Shown here: piece by piece, positions 1-5,148 of the stretch | Position numbering within the stretch: the first letter of the stretch is position 1 | Layout: every line of letters starts with the position of its first letter | Source of the DNA: Desulfobulbaceae bacterium | GTDB taxonomy: Bacteria; Desulfobacterota; Desulfobulbia; Desulfobulbales; Desulfobulbaceae | NCBI GenBank assembly: GCA_011322715.1 | Contig: DRLX01000193.1 | Location: forward strand, 1 to 5,151 | Direction: 5' to 3' | DNA: 5,151 bases | Program-made: the position numbers and the translations under genes | The notes under the pieces: model-generated | The model's database searches: none | What the model saw: the letters and a program-made list of their open reading frames with translations, nothing else | Told to the model about the DNA's origin: nothing

Positions 1-748
1 AGCGTTCGCTGTCAAGGGCGACACCGACCTGAGTGGCAAGTTCAAGTGCTCCTTTGGAGCCGAGTTCTATAAATATTCCGTCAAGATTAACCGTAGAGTC
101 ATCTTCCAGGGTGACGGATGAGACAGCGTTTTCTCCATGAATTTCCTTGACCCAGTTTGGGGTAAGAACTTCGACTGTACTCTTTTGGAGACGGTCCATG
201 AGCTCAGGGGAAACAGACAGTTCTTTGGCAACCAGATACACCTTTTGCGCATAATCAGTCAGCGTAAGAGCGCCGTCAACGGCAGCGCTTCTGTTGCCGG
301 CAACCATCACTGTGGCTCCACGGTAGAAATTTGCATCACAGTCGACGCAATAGCTGACCCCTTGGCCGATTAAACGGCGTTCACCGGGCACACTGAGTTT
401 TTTCTTAGAGACACCCATGGTAAAGATAATCGTCCGACAGTGAATCTTTGTGCCGCTTTCAAGTTCAAGCTCGAAAAATTTATCCGGTTGCCCAATGGAA
501 AGGACGTCTTCAGGGATGACCTCAGCACCGAAATTCAGCACCTGGGAAATCCCGGCTTCGAGAAGGACTCGGCCCTCGGTAACCCCTTTTACGCAGGCAT
601 AATTTTCAATATGGGCACCATAGAGGGCGCTGTTTTCAATTCGGCCGAGAACAAGTACGCTGGTCTTTTTTCGGGCGGCATGGATTGCCGCCTGTATACC
701 GGCGGGACCGGTACCGATGATAACAACGTCAATAATAGAATTGGACAT
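1..748 (-). CDS. Thioredoxin-reductase-like FAD flavoprotein, atypical NADPH site (partial, C-terminus off the left edge)
   Basis: The reading frame from the ATG at 746-748 stays open to base 1, giving 249 residues of a protein family that is usually about 300-320 long. Seen in order: an N-terminal FAD dinucleotide fold with GTGPAG at residues 12-17; a second FAD-domain signature near 108-123 (TMG then VPGE); the redox disulfide CVDC at 134-137, in the context YCVDCDANFYRG, equivalent to the CATC/CAVC centre of thioredoxin reductase. The pyridine-nucleotide domain follows, but its GGGxxA motif reads AGNRSA (150-155) and the HRR that binds the NADPH phosphate reads AKE (174-176). The protein is therefore likely a cytoplasmic disulfide reductase of the TrxB fold, with an electron donor that may not be NADPH. 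Clostridial ferredoxin-dependent flavin thioredoxin reductases are a known precedent for loss of these motifs. The start follows a GAGAG purine stretch in an A-rich leader. The C-terminal FAD motif lies outside the window. The gene is divergent from tol and not obviously linked to it functionally. Confidence 0.85.
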   Translation of the reverse strand, partial: MSNSIIDVVIIGTGPAGIQAAIHAARKKTSVLVLGRIENSALYGAHIENYACVKGVTEGRVLLEAGISQVLNFGAEVIPEDVLSIGQPDKFFELELESGTKIHCRTIIFTMGVSKKKLSVPGERRLIGQGVSYCVDCDANFYRGATVMVAGNRSAAVDGALTLTDYAQKVYLVAKELSVSPELMDRLQKSTVEVLTPNWVKEIHGENAVSSVTLEDDSTVNLDGIFIELGSKGALELATQVGVALDSER

Positions 749-841
749 TTTTTCTCTCTTTTTTATGAAATAATTGAGGGTTGATCTTTATCCTTCAGTG
801 TCATGCTCCTGAATTCCTGTTATCAAAAAACAAGAATTTTT

Positions 842-870
842 TTGACATAATTTTCTGTAATTTTTATGAA
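842..870 (+). promoter_or_regulatory. Candidate sigma70 promoter P1
   Basis: A perfect -35 hexamer TTGACA at 842-847 is followed after exactly 17 bases by TATGAA at 865-870, a 4/6 match to the -10 consensus, in A/T-rich DNA. Transcription would start near 877 and run through the hairpin cluster at 918-1016 towards tolQ, about 480 bases downstream. It could serve a small RNA or give tolQ a long leader. No transcription data are available. Confidence 0.5.
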
Positions 871-917
871 TTATCTCACGAAATTTATGGCTAATAAAAT
901 CGTTGCATGTTTTGACG

Positions 918-1016
918 GGAGCGGATTCCTTTGCCAAAGGCGCCTCACATGGCATCTGAAGCCGCTCCTGAAGTGCATAGGTTGCGGGTATCCCGCCTTA
1001 GTCTCTTAAAAAGAGA
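918..1016 (+). ncRNA. Cluster of three hairpins: candidate small RNA or structured leader
   Basis: Three stem-loops follow closely downstream of promoter P1. The first pairs GGAGCGG (918-924) with CCGCTCC (962-968), then TTC (926-928) with GAA (958-960), then TGCC (932-935) with GGCA (951-954) after a 3x3 internal loop. Its 15-base apical loop contains the palindrome AGGCGCCT (938-945). The second pairs GCGGG (984-988) with CCCGC (992-996) across TAT. The third pairs TCTCTT (1002-1007) with AAGAGA (1011-1016) across AAA. I do not recognise a known RNA family: the SRP RNA core, tmRNA landmarks and c-di-GMP riboswitch motifs are absent. No clear U-tract terminator closes the cluster, so the ends are unknown. 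An upper arm CCTTT/AAAGG at 928-940 is an alternative fold. Confidence 0.3.
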
Positions 1017-1047
1017 GAGGAAATTTTACACTATCCTTAGAACAAGG

Positions 1048-1076
1048 TCGACAGATTATTTATTCTAAGCTATGAT
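1048..1076 (+). promoter_or_regulatory. Candidate sigma70 promoter P2 upstream of tolQ
   Basis: TCGACA at 1048-1053 (5/6 to the -35 consensus) and TATGAT at 1071-1076 (5/6 to the -10 consensus) are separated by exactly 17 bases of A/T-rich sequence. The start point would be near 1083, leaving a leader of about 275 bases before tolQ. This is the best promoter candidate for the tol operon by position. A CTTAGAA/TTCTAAG inverted repeat (1036-1042 and 1063-1069) overlaps the promoter and could be an operator or coincidental. Confidence 0.5.
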
Positions 1077-1120
1077 ATTCTGTTCGGTAACGTGTTCAAG
1101 TTGTTTCCACTGGACACACC

Positions 1121-1351
1121 ATGATAATACCTTTCGCTCTTTTATCTATTGTGTCGTTTGGCCGGGAAGTTAACAAGTCGGCCCTATATTTGCATATGAC
1201 CAGAGAGCCTGTTCGGGACTTTGCATTATTGCCGGTATGGCCGGCCTTAATCAGACATGACGACTATCGTGTAATGTTGTTGTCTGAGCTGAGAGCTGTC
1301 TCCAAGGAAAAGGTTCCGAATTTCATTACTTTTATATTCCATTCATATTGA
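1121..1351 (+). CDS. Doubtful small ORF upstream of tolQ (76 aa)
   Basis: An ATG-initiated frame of 76 codons, starting about 40 bases after the predicted start point of promoter P2 and ending in TGA seven bases before the tolQ ATG. The product has a short hydrophobic start (IIPFALLSIVSF) and mixed remaining composition, with no family I recognise. The only ribosome-binding candidate is a GGA at 1112-1114. Codon choice and composition do not resemble the tol genes, and hairpin-forming palindromes lie inside it. In its favour are the position and the absence of a Shine-Dalgarno sequence before tolQ, which could mean coupled translation. It is more likely leader sequence than a gene. Confidence 0.17.
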   Translation: MIIPFALLSIVSFGREVNKSALYLHMTREPVRDFALLPVWPALIRHDDYRVMLLSELRAVSKEKVPNFITFIFHSY

Positions 1352-1358
1352 ACTAATC

Positions 1359-2048
1359 ATGTCAATTTTTACGATGATAGCCGGTGCCGGTCTGATGGTC
1401 AAACTGGTTATGACGACTCTGCTTCTTTTTTCCGTTATTTCCTGGTCTATTATCATACTGAAACAGGTGATGTTCAGGCGGGCGAAAAATGCCTCGGCTG
1501 AATTTGTTGATCTCTTCTGGAGCAGTAAGACGTTAAGCGAGGCCTTTGAGGCCGCCGGAGAGCATGTTCTCAGTCCCGAGGCCGCTGTTTTCGTTTCCGG
1601 GTATAATGAGATGAAAAAGATAAGCAAAGCCCGCGGCGGCGGTCAGATAGGCGGAGAAACCCTTGAGATGCAACTGGCAACCATGGAAAACCTGAAAAGA
1701 GCGGTGAGGAAAGCCCAGCTTCTTGAGAGTGAGCGCTTTGGGCGTTCCCTTTCTTTTCTTGCCACAACGGGCAGTGCTACCCCTTTTATCGGTCTTTTCG
1801 GCACGGTCTGGGGGATAATGTCATCCTTCCAGGATATCGGTGTTCGGGGCTCGGCATCCCTGGCTGTTGTGGCACCCGGAATTTCCGAGGCCCTGGTTGC
1901 AACGGCCGCCGGACTTGCCGTGGCCATTCCCGCAGTTATCTTTTATAATTTTTTTTCCAACAAACAGGCGGATGTGGAAACGGATATCGAAAATTTCACC
2001 ACCGATTTCCTCAACCTTATTGAACGCGATATGCTGGCACGTGGTTGA
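1359..2048 (+). CDS. tolQ: TolQ, proton-channel subunit of the Tol system
   Basis: A 229-residue integral inner-membrane protein of the TolQ/ExbB/MotA family, matching the usual TolQ length of about 230. Around TolR it forms the proton-motive-force-driven motor that energises TolA. Three membrane segments are visible: about 12-33 (including VMTTLLLFSVISW), about 132-154 (with PFIGLFGTVWGIM) and about 168-198 (with APGISEALVATAAGLAVAIP). Between the first two is a large cytoplasmic loop containing a Gly-rich stretch near 92-99. T149 and T182 correspond to the channel-lining threonines T145 and T178 of E. coli TolQ. The start is chosen because the N-terminus aligns with the family; later ATG codons would cut the first membrane segment. 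No Shine-Dalgarno sequence is visible before it. It is the first gene of tolQRAB, 57 bases before tolR. Confidence 0.96.
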   Translation: MSIFTMIAGAGLMVKLVMTTLLLFSVISWSIIILKQVMFRRAKNASAEFVDLFWSSKTLSEAFEAAGEHVLSPEAAVFVSGYNEMKKISKARGGGQIGGETLEMQLATMENLKRAVRKAQLLESERFGRSLSFLATTGSATPFIGLFGTVWGIMSSFQDIGVRGSASLAVVAPGISEALVATAAGLAVAIPAVIFYNFFSNKQADVETDIENFTTDFLNLIERDMLARG

Positions 2049-2067
2049 TCGTCTATAGGGCCGATCA
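2046..2067 (+). other. Small stem-loop at the tolQ stop codon
   Basis: TGATCG at 2046-2051, which begins with the tolQ stop codon, is complementary to CGATCA at 2062-2067 with a 10-base loop. There is no T-run after it, so it does not look like a terminator. It could affect mRNA stability or processing between tolQ and tolR, or be fortuitous. Confidence 0.3.
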
Positions 2068-2105
2068 TTTCGGTAGTCATATTTACAACCAAATAGAAGA
2101 AAAGT

Positions 2106-2534
2106 ATGGGTCCTGTCGGAGGTAGAGGCAAACAGAAGCTTGTTGCCGAAATAAACGTAACGCCCCTTGTTGACGTCATGCTTGTGCTGCTGATTATTTT
2201 TATGGTCACTGCACCCATGATGACTCAGGGACTTGAGATCGACTTGCCGAAAACCACGGCAAAATCCCTGCAACAGCAGGAAAAACCGGTTGTTGTTTCC
2301 GTTAATGGTAAGGGTGAGGTTTTTCTCGGCCGAATCAGGATCGATCAGGGGCAGCTTTTTGTCCAGTTAAAACGTTTATCCCGGGAAAAAAAGGACCAGC
2401 CCATTTATCTCAGGGCCGACAAGGATGTTCCTTACGGGGTCGTGGTTGCGGCAATGGCTGATATCAAACGGGCGGGGTTTGAGAAACTAGGAATGATTAC
2501 CCGGCCGTCTGATGAAAAGATCAAAGGTAGGTGA
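2106..2534 (+). CDS. tolR: TolR, inner-membrane motor subunit of the Tol system
   Basis: A 142-residue protein of the ExbD/TolR family, the same length as E. coli TolR. A short cytoplasmic N-terminus (basic, Gly-rich) leads to INVTPLVDVMLVLLIIFMVT, the single membrane helix at about 16-37. It carries D23, the proton-relay aspartate found at the same number in E. coli. The periplasmic domain (about 43-142) shows the usual LEIDLP entry and the YLRADKDVPYG element (101-111) typical of ExbD/TolR folds. It works as a dimer within the TolQ pore, coupling proton flow to TolA. The start has only a weak purine tract (GAAGAAAAG) before it. The stop overlaps the start of tolA. Confidence 0.96.
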   Translation: MGPVGGRGKQKLVAEINVTPLVDVMLVLLIIFMVTAPMMTQGLEIDLPKTTAKSLQQQEKPVVVSVNGKGEVFLGRIRIDQGQLFVQLKRLSREKKDQPIYLRADKDVPYGVVVAAMADIKRAGFEKLGMITRPSDEKIKGR

Positions 2535-2536
2535 TC
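2529..2536 (+). promoter_or_regulatory. Strong Shine-Dalgarno match at the tolR/tolA junction
   Basis: AGGTGATC is an exact 8-base match to the sequence complementary to the 16S rRNA 3' end. It covers the tolR stop codon (2532-2534). Its position is ideal for a TTG start at 2540-2542 and it overlaps the alternative GTG start at 2531, so it bears on which start tolA uses. It suggests that ribosomes finishing tolR re-initiate on tolA. Confidence 0.45.
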
Positions 2537-3538
2537 CTGTTGGAAGAAGCCGTTATCTTTTCCGAACAGGAGTTTTATCAGCAGCAGTATCGGGATGACC
2601 GCAAGTGGGGCAGGGCCTTGGTCCTTGTGGTTCTTTTTCATGTGTTTCTTTTTGCCGCAGCAAAATATCTGCCGGAAATGATGCATCGAAAACCTCTGCT
2701 TGAGGATGTGATGACCATTGATCTGGTCTCCATGCCTGAGCCTGCGCCCGCACCGATTCAGCAGCCGTTATCACAGGTGCGGCAGCCGTTACCCGCGCCA
2801 AAGCCTGATGTCACGCCGCCAGAGCCTGAAGATGCCGTTGCCGTTGACGTGTCGCCGCCAGAGCCTGAAACGGTTCCCGTGCCGGTGGCCAAGCCTATTT
2901 CCATTCGGCCTCTTAAAAGAAAAATTAGAAAGGCCAAGGACATTCGCCTGGAAGAGGAAAAGCGCAGAGAGCAACTGGCGCTTGACCGCATACGGAAACA
3001 GGTACGGGAAAAACGGGTCAGAGAAAAGGCCCTGGCCAGGAAAAAAGCTCTGGCAAAGAAAAGGGCTGCCGAGAAGCGTGCCAGGCAACGGGCGTTGGCA
3101 CTGGCAAAGGCCGAGGAAAGACGTGCCAGAGAAGTGGCCCGGAACGCGCGGGCGGAGATTGCCGAGGTACTGCGCGAGCAGCAGCGCCTGCATGACACTC
3201 GCCCGGTAACCGGCGGCAGGGGCGGAGCTCGGAGCATAAATTCCGCACTTGAAAATCAATATTATATGGATCTTGCAAGTCGTGTTCAGCGCTTATGGGT
3301 TCTGCCGGAAATTAAAAAATGGTCGCCGAGCCTGGAAACAATTATAGAATTTACCGTACTTGCGGACGGCCGCCTTGCCAATGTCACGGTCGCGAAAAGC
3401 TCAGGTGATTCTTTTTTTGATCGTTTTGCCCGGGAGACTGTAAAAAAAGCAGCTCCAATGCCGCCTATTCCACCGGCGTTAAAAAAGAACCATCTGGATC
3501 TGGGATTTAGATTACGTCCGGCCGGGGTACAGAATTAA
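2531..3538 (+). CDS. tolA: TolA-type energy transducer with TonB-like C-terminus
   Basis: A 335-residue envelope-spanning protein. In order: a 28-residue cytoplasmic N-terminus; one membrane anchor at about 29-47 with a central H37; a Pro-rich segment at about 67-122 including two PPEPE units; a long Lys/Arg/Glu/Ala-rich charged helix or coiled coil at about 127-222; a Gly-rich hinge (228-233); and a TonB/TolA C-terminal domain at about 240-330, recognisable by EFTVLADGRLANVTVAKSSG and the PMPPIPP stretch. TolQR drives it, and the C-terminal domain should contact TolB and other partners. Placement between tolR and tolB argues for TolA, although the C-terminal domain resembles TonB. The His of the SxxxH transmembrane motif is kept (H37), but the position of its Ser is V33. 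The GTG start gives a four-base GTGA overlap with tolR. A TTG at 2540, three codons in, has the better ribosome site. Confidence 0.9.
   Translation: MILLEEAVIFSEQEFYQQQYRDDRKWGRALVLVVLFHVFLFAAAKYLPEMMHRKPLLEDVMTIDLVSMPEPAPAPIQQPLSQVRQPLPAPKPDVTPPEPEDAVAVDVSPPEPETVPVPVAKPISIRPLKRKIRKAKDIRLEEEKRREQLALDRIRKQVREKRVREKALARKKALAKKRAAEKRARQRALALAKAEERRAREVARNARAEIAEVLREQQRLHDTRPVTGGRGGARSINSALENQYYMDLASRVQRLWVLPEIKKWSPSLETIIEFTVLADGRLANVTVAKSSGDSFFDRFARETVKKAAPMPPIPPALKKNHLDLGFRLRPAGVQN
2814..2869 (+). repeat. Short direct repeat in the Pro-rich linker of tolA
   Basis: CGCCGCCAGAGCCTGAA occurs twice without mismatch, at 2814-2830 and 2853-2869, 39 bases apart and so in frame. It encodes the duplicated PPEPE units around residues 96-112. 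A looser duplication, GCAGCCGTTA at 2761-2770 and 2782-2791 (the latter preceded by G), lies just upstream. This looks like recent slippage or duplication lengthening the periplasmic linker. Confidence 0.8.
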
Positions 3539-3557
3539 GGTTTACCCCCTGCATTCC

Positions 3558-3608
3558 TTTTTGAAATAGTAGAAAATTTTTGAAATATCTTTTGAAATGG
3601 TAGAAAAT
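3558..3608 (+). repeat. A/T-rich direct repeats in the tolA-tolB spacer
   Basis: TTTTGAAATAGTAGAAAAT (3559-3577) recurs as TTTTGAAATGGTAGAAAAT (3590-3608), 18 of 19 bases identical. A third TTTTTGAAAT lies between them (3577-3586). The second full copy ends six bases before the tolB ATG and occupies the position where a ribosome-binding site would be, supplying only a weak AGAAAA. It could be a protein-binding site, an A/U-rich translation enhancer, or a slippage product. Confidence 0.7.
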
Positions 3609-3613
3609 AACTG

Positions 3614-4903
3614 ATGAAATTTACTGAAAAATTACTTCCATCACTGGCCCTGTTTCTGGTATTTTTCTTTTTCGGACAATCGGCTTTCGGCCAGAGAGTG
3701 TATCTTGATATTACGGCATCCGACGTTCGAAAAATTGTTGTCGCCATTCCTGCCTTCCAGAATCAGACCGGCAGCCCCGCTGAATCCTCCAGGGGAAAGA
3801 GGATATCAAACCTTCTTGGTCGTGCTTTGGAATTTCATGGTTTTGCCAGAGTTATTGATCCTGCCGTTTACGGGAGCGGTTCGGCTGTTGACTGGCAAGG
3901 ATATGGCGTGGATTACGTTGTCCAAGGCAAATTTACCCACAGGGGGAAAAAACTTGTTATTGAGGGAAGGCTGCGGGATATTGCTGAGAATAGACTCCTT
4001 GCCGGCAGGCGTTATACGGGACTGATCGACCAACAGGATGATATGGTCTTGCGATTGGCTGATGCCCTGGTCAAGGAATTTACCGGAGAGCCCGGCATCA
4101 GCCGCACAAAAATCGCCTATGTCTCGGACGAGACCGGGGCCAAGGAAGTTTTTCTGGCTGACGTGATGAATCGTGGACGGCGCCGGATAACCCGTCACAA
4201 ACATCTCTGTGTGTCACCTCGCTTTACGCCGGACGGCCATTTTCTTGCCTATACCACCTACCATCGCGGCAATCAGGACCTGTATATTACCGATCTCCGG
4301 CAGAGCCGTGTTACCCGGCCGTTATCAAGACGCAAGGGAATGAATCTTGCCCCGGCCTTTGCTCCGGACGGCCGCACCATGGTTGTGACATTGAGTAAAG
4401 ACGGCAGCCCTGATCTTTATCTCATGGACAGAAAAGGGAAAATTCTGCAACGTTTGACGGCAAGGACGGGAATCAATGTATCACCCTCCTTTTCGCCGGA
4501 CGGCAAGTCATTGGTTTTTGTCTCCGATCGGAGTGGAACACCTCAGCTCTATATCATGAATATGAGTAATCACAAGGTGCAGCGCCTCACCTTTGACGGA
4601 CAGGAAAACAGCGAACCCTGCTGGTCGCCTAAGGGTGATAAAATCGTTTATACAGGGCGTATAGACGGTCATTATCAACTCTTCATCATTGACCCCCGGG
4701 GCGGACAGGGCCACCAGGTAATTTCGGACTGGGGAGATTTTGAATCAGCCACCTGGTCCCCGGACGGTAAGCAGTTGGTGTTTTCCCGTCGCCGGAACGG
4801 TCATTCCGAGATTTGCACTATTTTTGCCAATGGCAAGGGAATGCGCGTGTTGCTCCCGCTCAAGGGCAACCAGGCATACCCACGCTGGTCTCCCCGGCCG
4901 TAA
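3614..4903 (+). CDS. tolB: TolB, periplasmic beta-propeller of the Tol-Pal system
   Basis: A 429-residue exported protein, the length expected of TolB (E. coli 430). Residues 1-26 form a Sec signal peptide: a basic start, a very hydrophobic core rich in Leu and Phe, and a likely cut after AFG. The mature N-terminus QRVYLDI resembles the TolB strand that contacts TolA. An alpha/beta domain spans about 38-160. A six-bladed propeller follows, with repeated PD40/WD40-like signatures: SPRFTPDGHFLAY (201-213), APAFAPDG (246-253), SPSFSPDGKSLVFVSDRSG (290-308), EPCWSPKGDKIVY (334-346), SATWSPDGKQLVF (378-390) and YPRWSP (422-427). TolB links TolA to the outer-membrane lipoprotein Pal. It lies 75 bases after tolA and has no strong Shine-Dalgarno sequence. 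I see no frameshift or truncation. Confidence 0.96.
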   Translation: MKFTEKLLPSLALFLVFFFFGQSAFGQRVYLDITASDVRKIVVAIPAFQNQTGSPAESSRGKRISNLLGRALEFHGFARVIDPAVYGSGSAVDWQGYGVDYVVQGKFTHRGKKLVIEGRLRDIAENRLLAGRRYTGLIDQQDDMVLRLADALVKEFTGEPGISRTKIAYVSDETGAKEVFLADVMNRGRRRITRHKHLCVSPRFTPDGHFLAYTTYHRGNQDLYITDLRQSRVTRPLSRRKGMNLAPAFAPDGRTMVVTLSKDGSPDLYLMDRKGKILQRLTARTGINVSPSFSPDGKSLVFVSDRSGTPQLYIMNMSNHKVQRLTFDGQENSEPCWSPKGDKIVYTGRIDGHYQLFIIDPRGGQGHQVISDWGDFESATWSPDGKQLVFSRRRNGHSEICTIFANGKGMRVLLPLKGNQAYPRWSPRP

Positions 4904-4970
4904 AGGATGCAACGGAAAGTATTTATCTATCCATTTTTCTTGAAAGAGAGGACATGGTATGACATAGTTA

Positions 4971-5003
4971 AGGGCCCCGGAATTATTATTCTTTCCGGAC
5001 CCT
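4971..5003 (+). terminator. Stem-loop after tolB, possible terminator
   Basis: CCGGAA (4977-4982) pairs with TTCCGG (4993-4998) around a 10-base A/T-rich loop. Beyond a small internal bulge, AGGG (4971-4974) pairs with CCCT (5000-5003). The stem is strong, about 70 bases after the tolB stop, but neither strand has a T-run after it. It could be a mRNA-stabilising or attenuating structure instead of an intrinsic terminator. Confidence 0.35.
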
Positions 5004-5005
5004 AA

Positions 5006-5148
5006 TCCAGTTTGCTGGTTGATTTGAAAATATCGGAACAGGGACCTGCCCATATCACATCAAGTGGGTTTTGTGTTTTTTTCGGTCTACCGATTTGGTC
5101 CAGCCATACTGGTTTATCTGAAAATCCCGGTAGCAGAGGCCTGTCCAT
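5006..5148 (+). repeat. Two diverged copies of a ~50-base repeat at the right edge
   Basis: Copy A (5006-5053) and copy B (5099-5148) begin 93 bases apart. They share TCCAG, CTGGTT, an ATYTGAAAAT-like core (ATTTGAAAAT in A, ATCTGAAAAT in B), CGG, and a CCTGYCCAT end, with scattered substitutions and small indels. Each copy holds a CCAG/CTGG inverted repeat with a 4-5 base loop and a CAG/CTG inverted repeat (CAGGGACCTG in A, CAGAGGCCTG in B). Similarity may extend upstream through a TTCGG-like stretch. Copy B runs close to the window end, so more copies may follow. I do not recognise the family, and the divergence and spacing do not fit CRISPR. Confidence 0.55.
5049..5082 (+). terminator. Weak candidate intrinsic terminator
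   Basis: CCCA (5049-5052) can pair with TGGG (5065-5068), followed by a T-rich run ending in seven T (5076-5082). The stem is short with a 12-base loop, so support is slight. If real it would end the tol transcript about 175 bases after tolB. Confidence 0.25.

Larger units (their letters stand above)
749..1358. other. Divergent intergenic region, no convincing gene
   Basis: These 610 bases separate the flavoprotein gene from tolQ. I see no recognisable protein family in any frame. The stretch holds two promoter-like sequences reading towards tolQ, several short hairpins (918-968, 984-996, 1002-1016, 1092-1117, 1231-1245), a pairing of CTTAGAA at 1036-1042 with TTCTAAG at 1063-1069, and one weak 76-codon ORF. 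The part next to the flavoprotein start (749-870) is strongly A/T rich, as expected for promoters, but I could not pick a clear - strand promoter. Confidence 0.6.

Noticed and set aside
440..784. A 114-codon + strand frame opposite the flavoprotein gene
   Set aside because: It is antisense to a frame with clear FAD and CxxC motifs; its own product shows no family features.
763..804. A 13-codon - strand frame (MTLKDKDQPSIIS) in the leader of the flavoprotein gene, with AGGAG before its ATG
   Set aside because: AGGAG is only one base from the ATG, too close for normal initiation, and such short frames occur by chance. It could be reconsidered if conserved.
877..1027. Identification of the hairpin cluster as 6S RNA, SRP RNA, tmRNA or a known riboswitch
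   Set aside because: I could not see the SRP tetraloop/internal loop sequence, tmRNA tRNA-like ends, a convincing 6S closing stem, or the motifs of c-di-GMP, cobalamin, TPP or fluoride riboswitches.
1231..1245. GCCGG-TATGG-CCGGC hairpin as a terminator before tolQ
   Set aside because: No T-run follows and the stem is only five pairs; it is also inside the doubtful ORF.
2718..3209. A 163-codon + strand frame inside tolA in another phase
   Set aside because: A frame shadow with Arg/Trp/Ser-rich composition and no ribosome site; tolA domain structure is continuous across it.
2758..3259. Long - strand frames (156-159 codons) opposite tolA
   Set aside because: They arise from the GC-rich, Lys/Arg/Ala-biased codons of tolA; the products are low-complexity and family-less.
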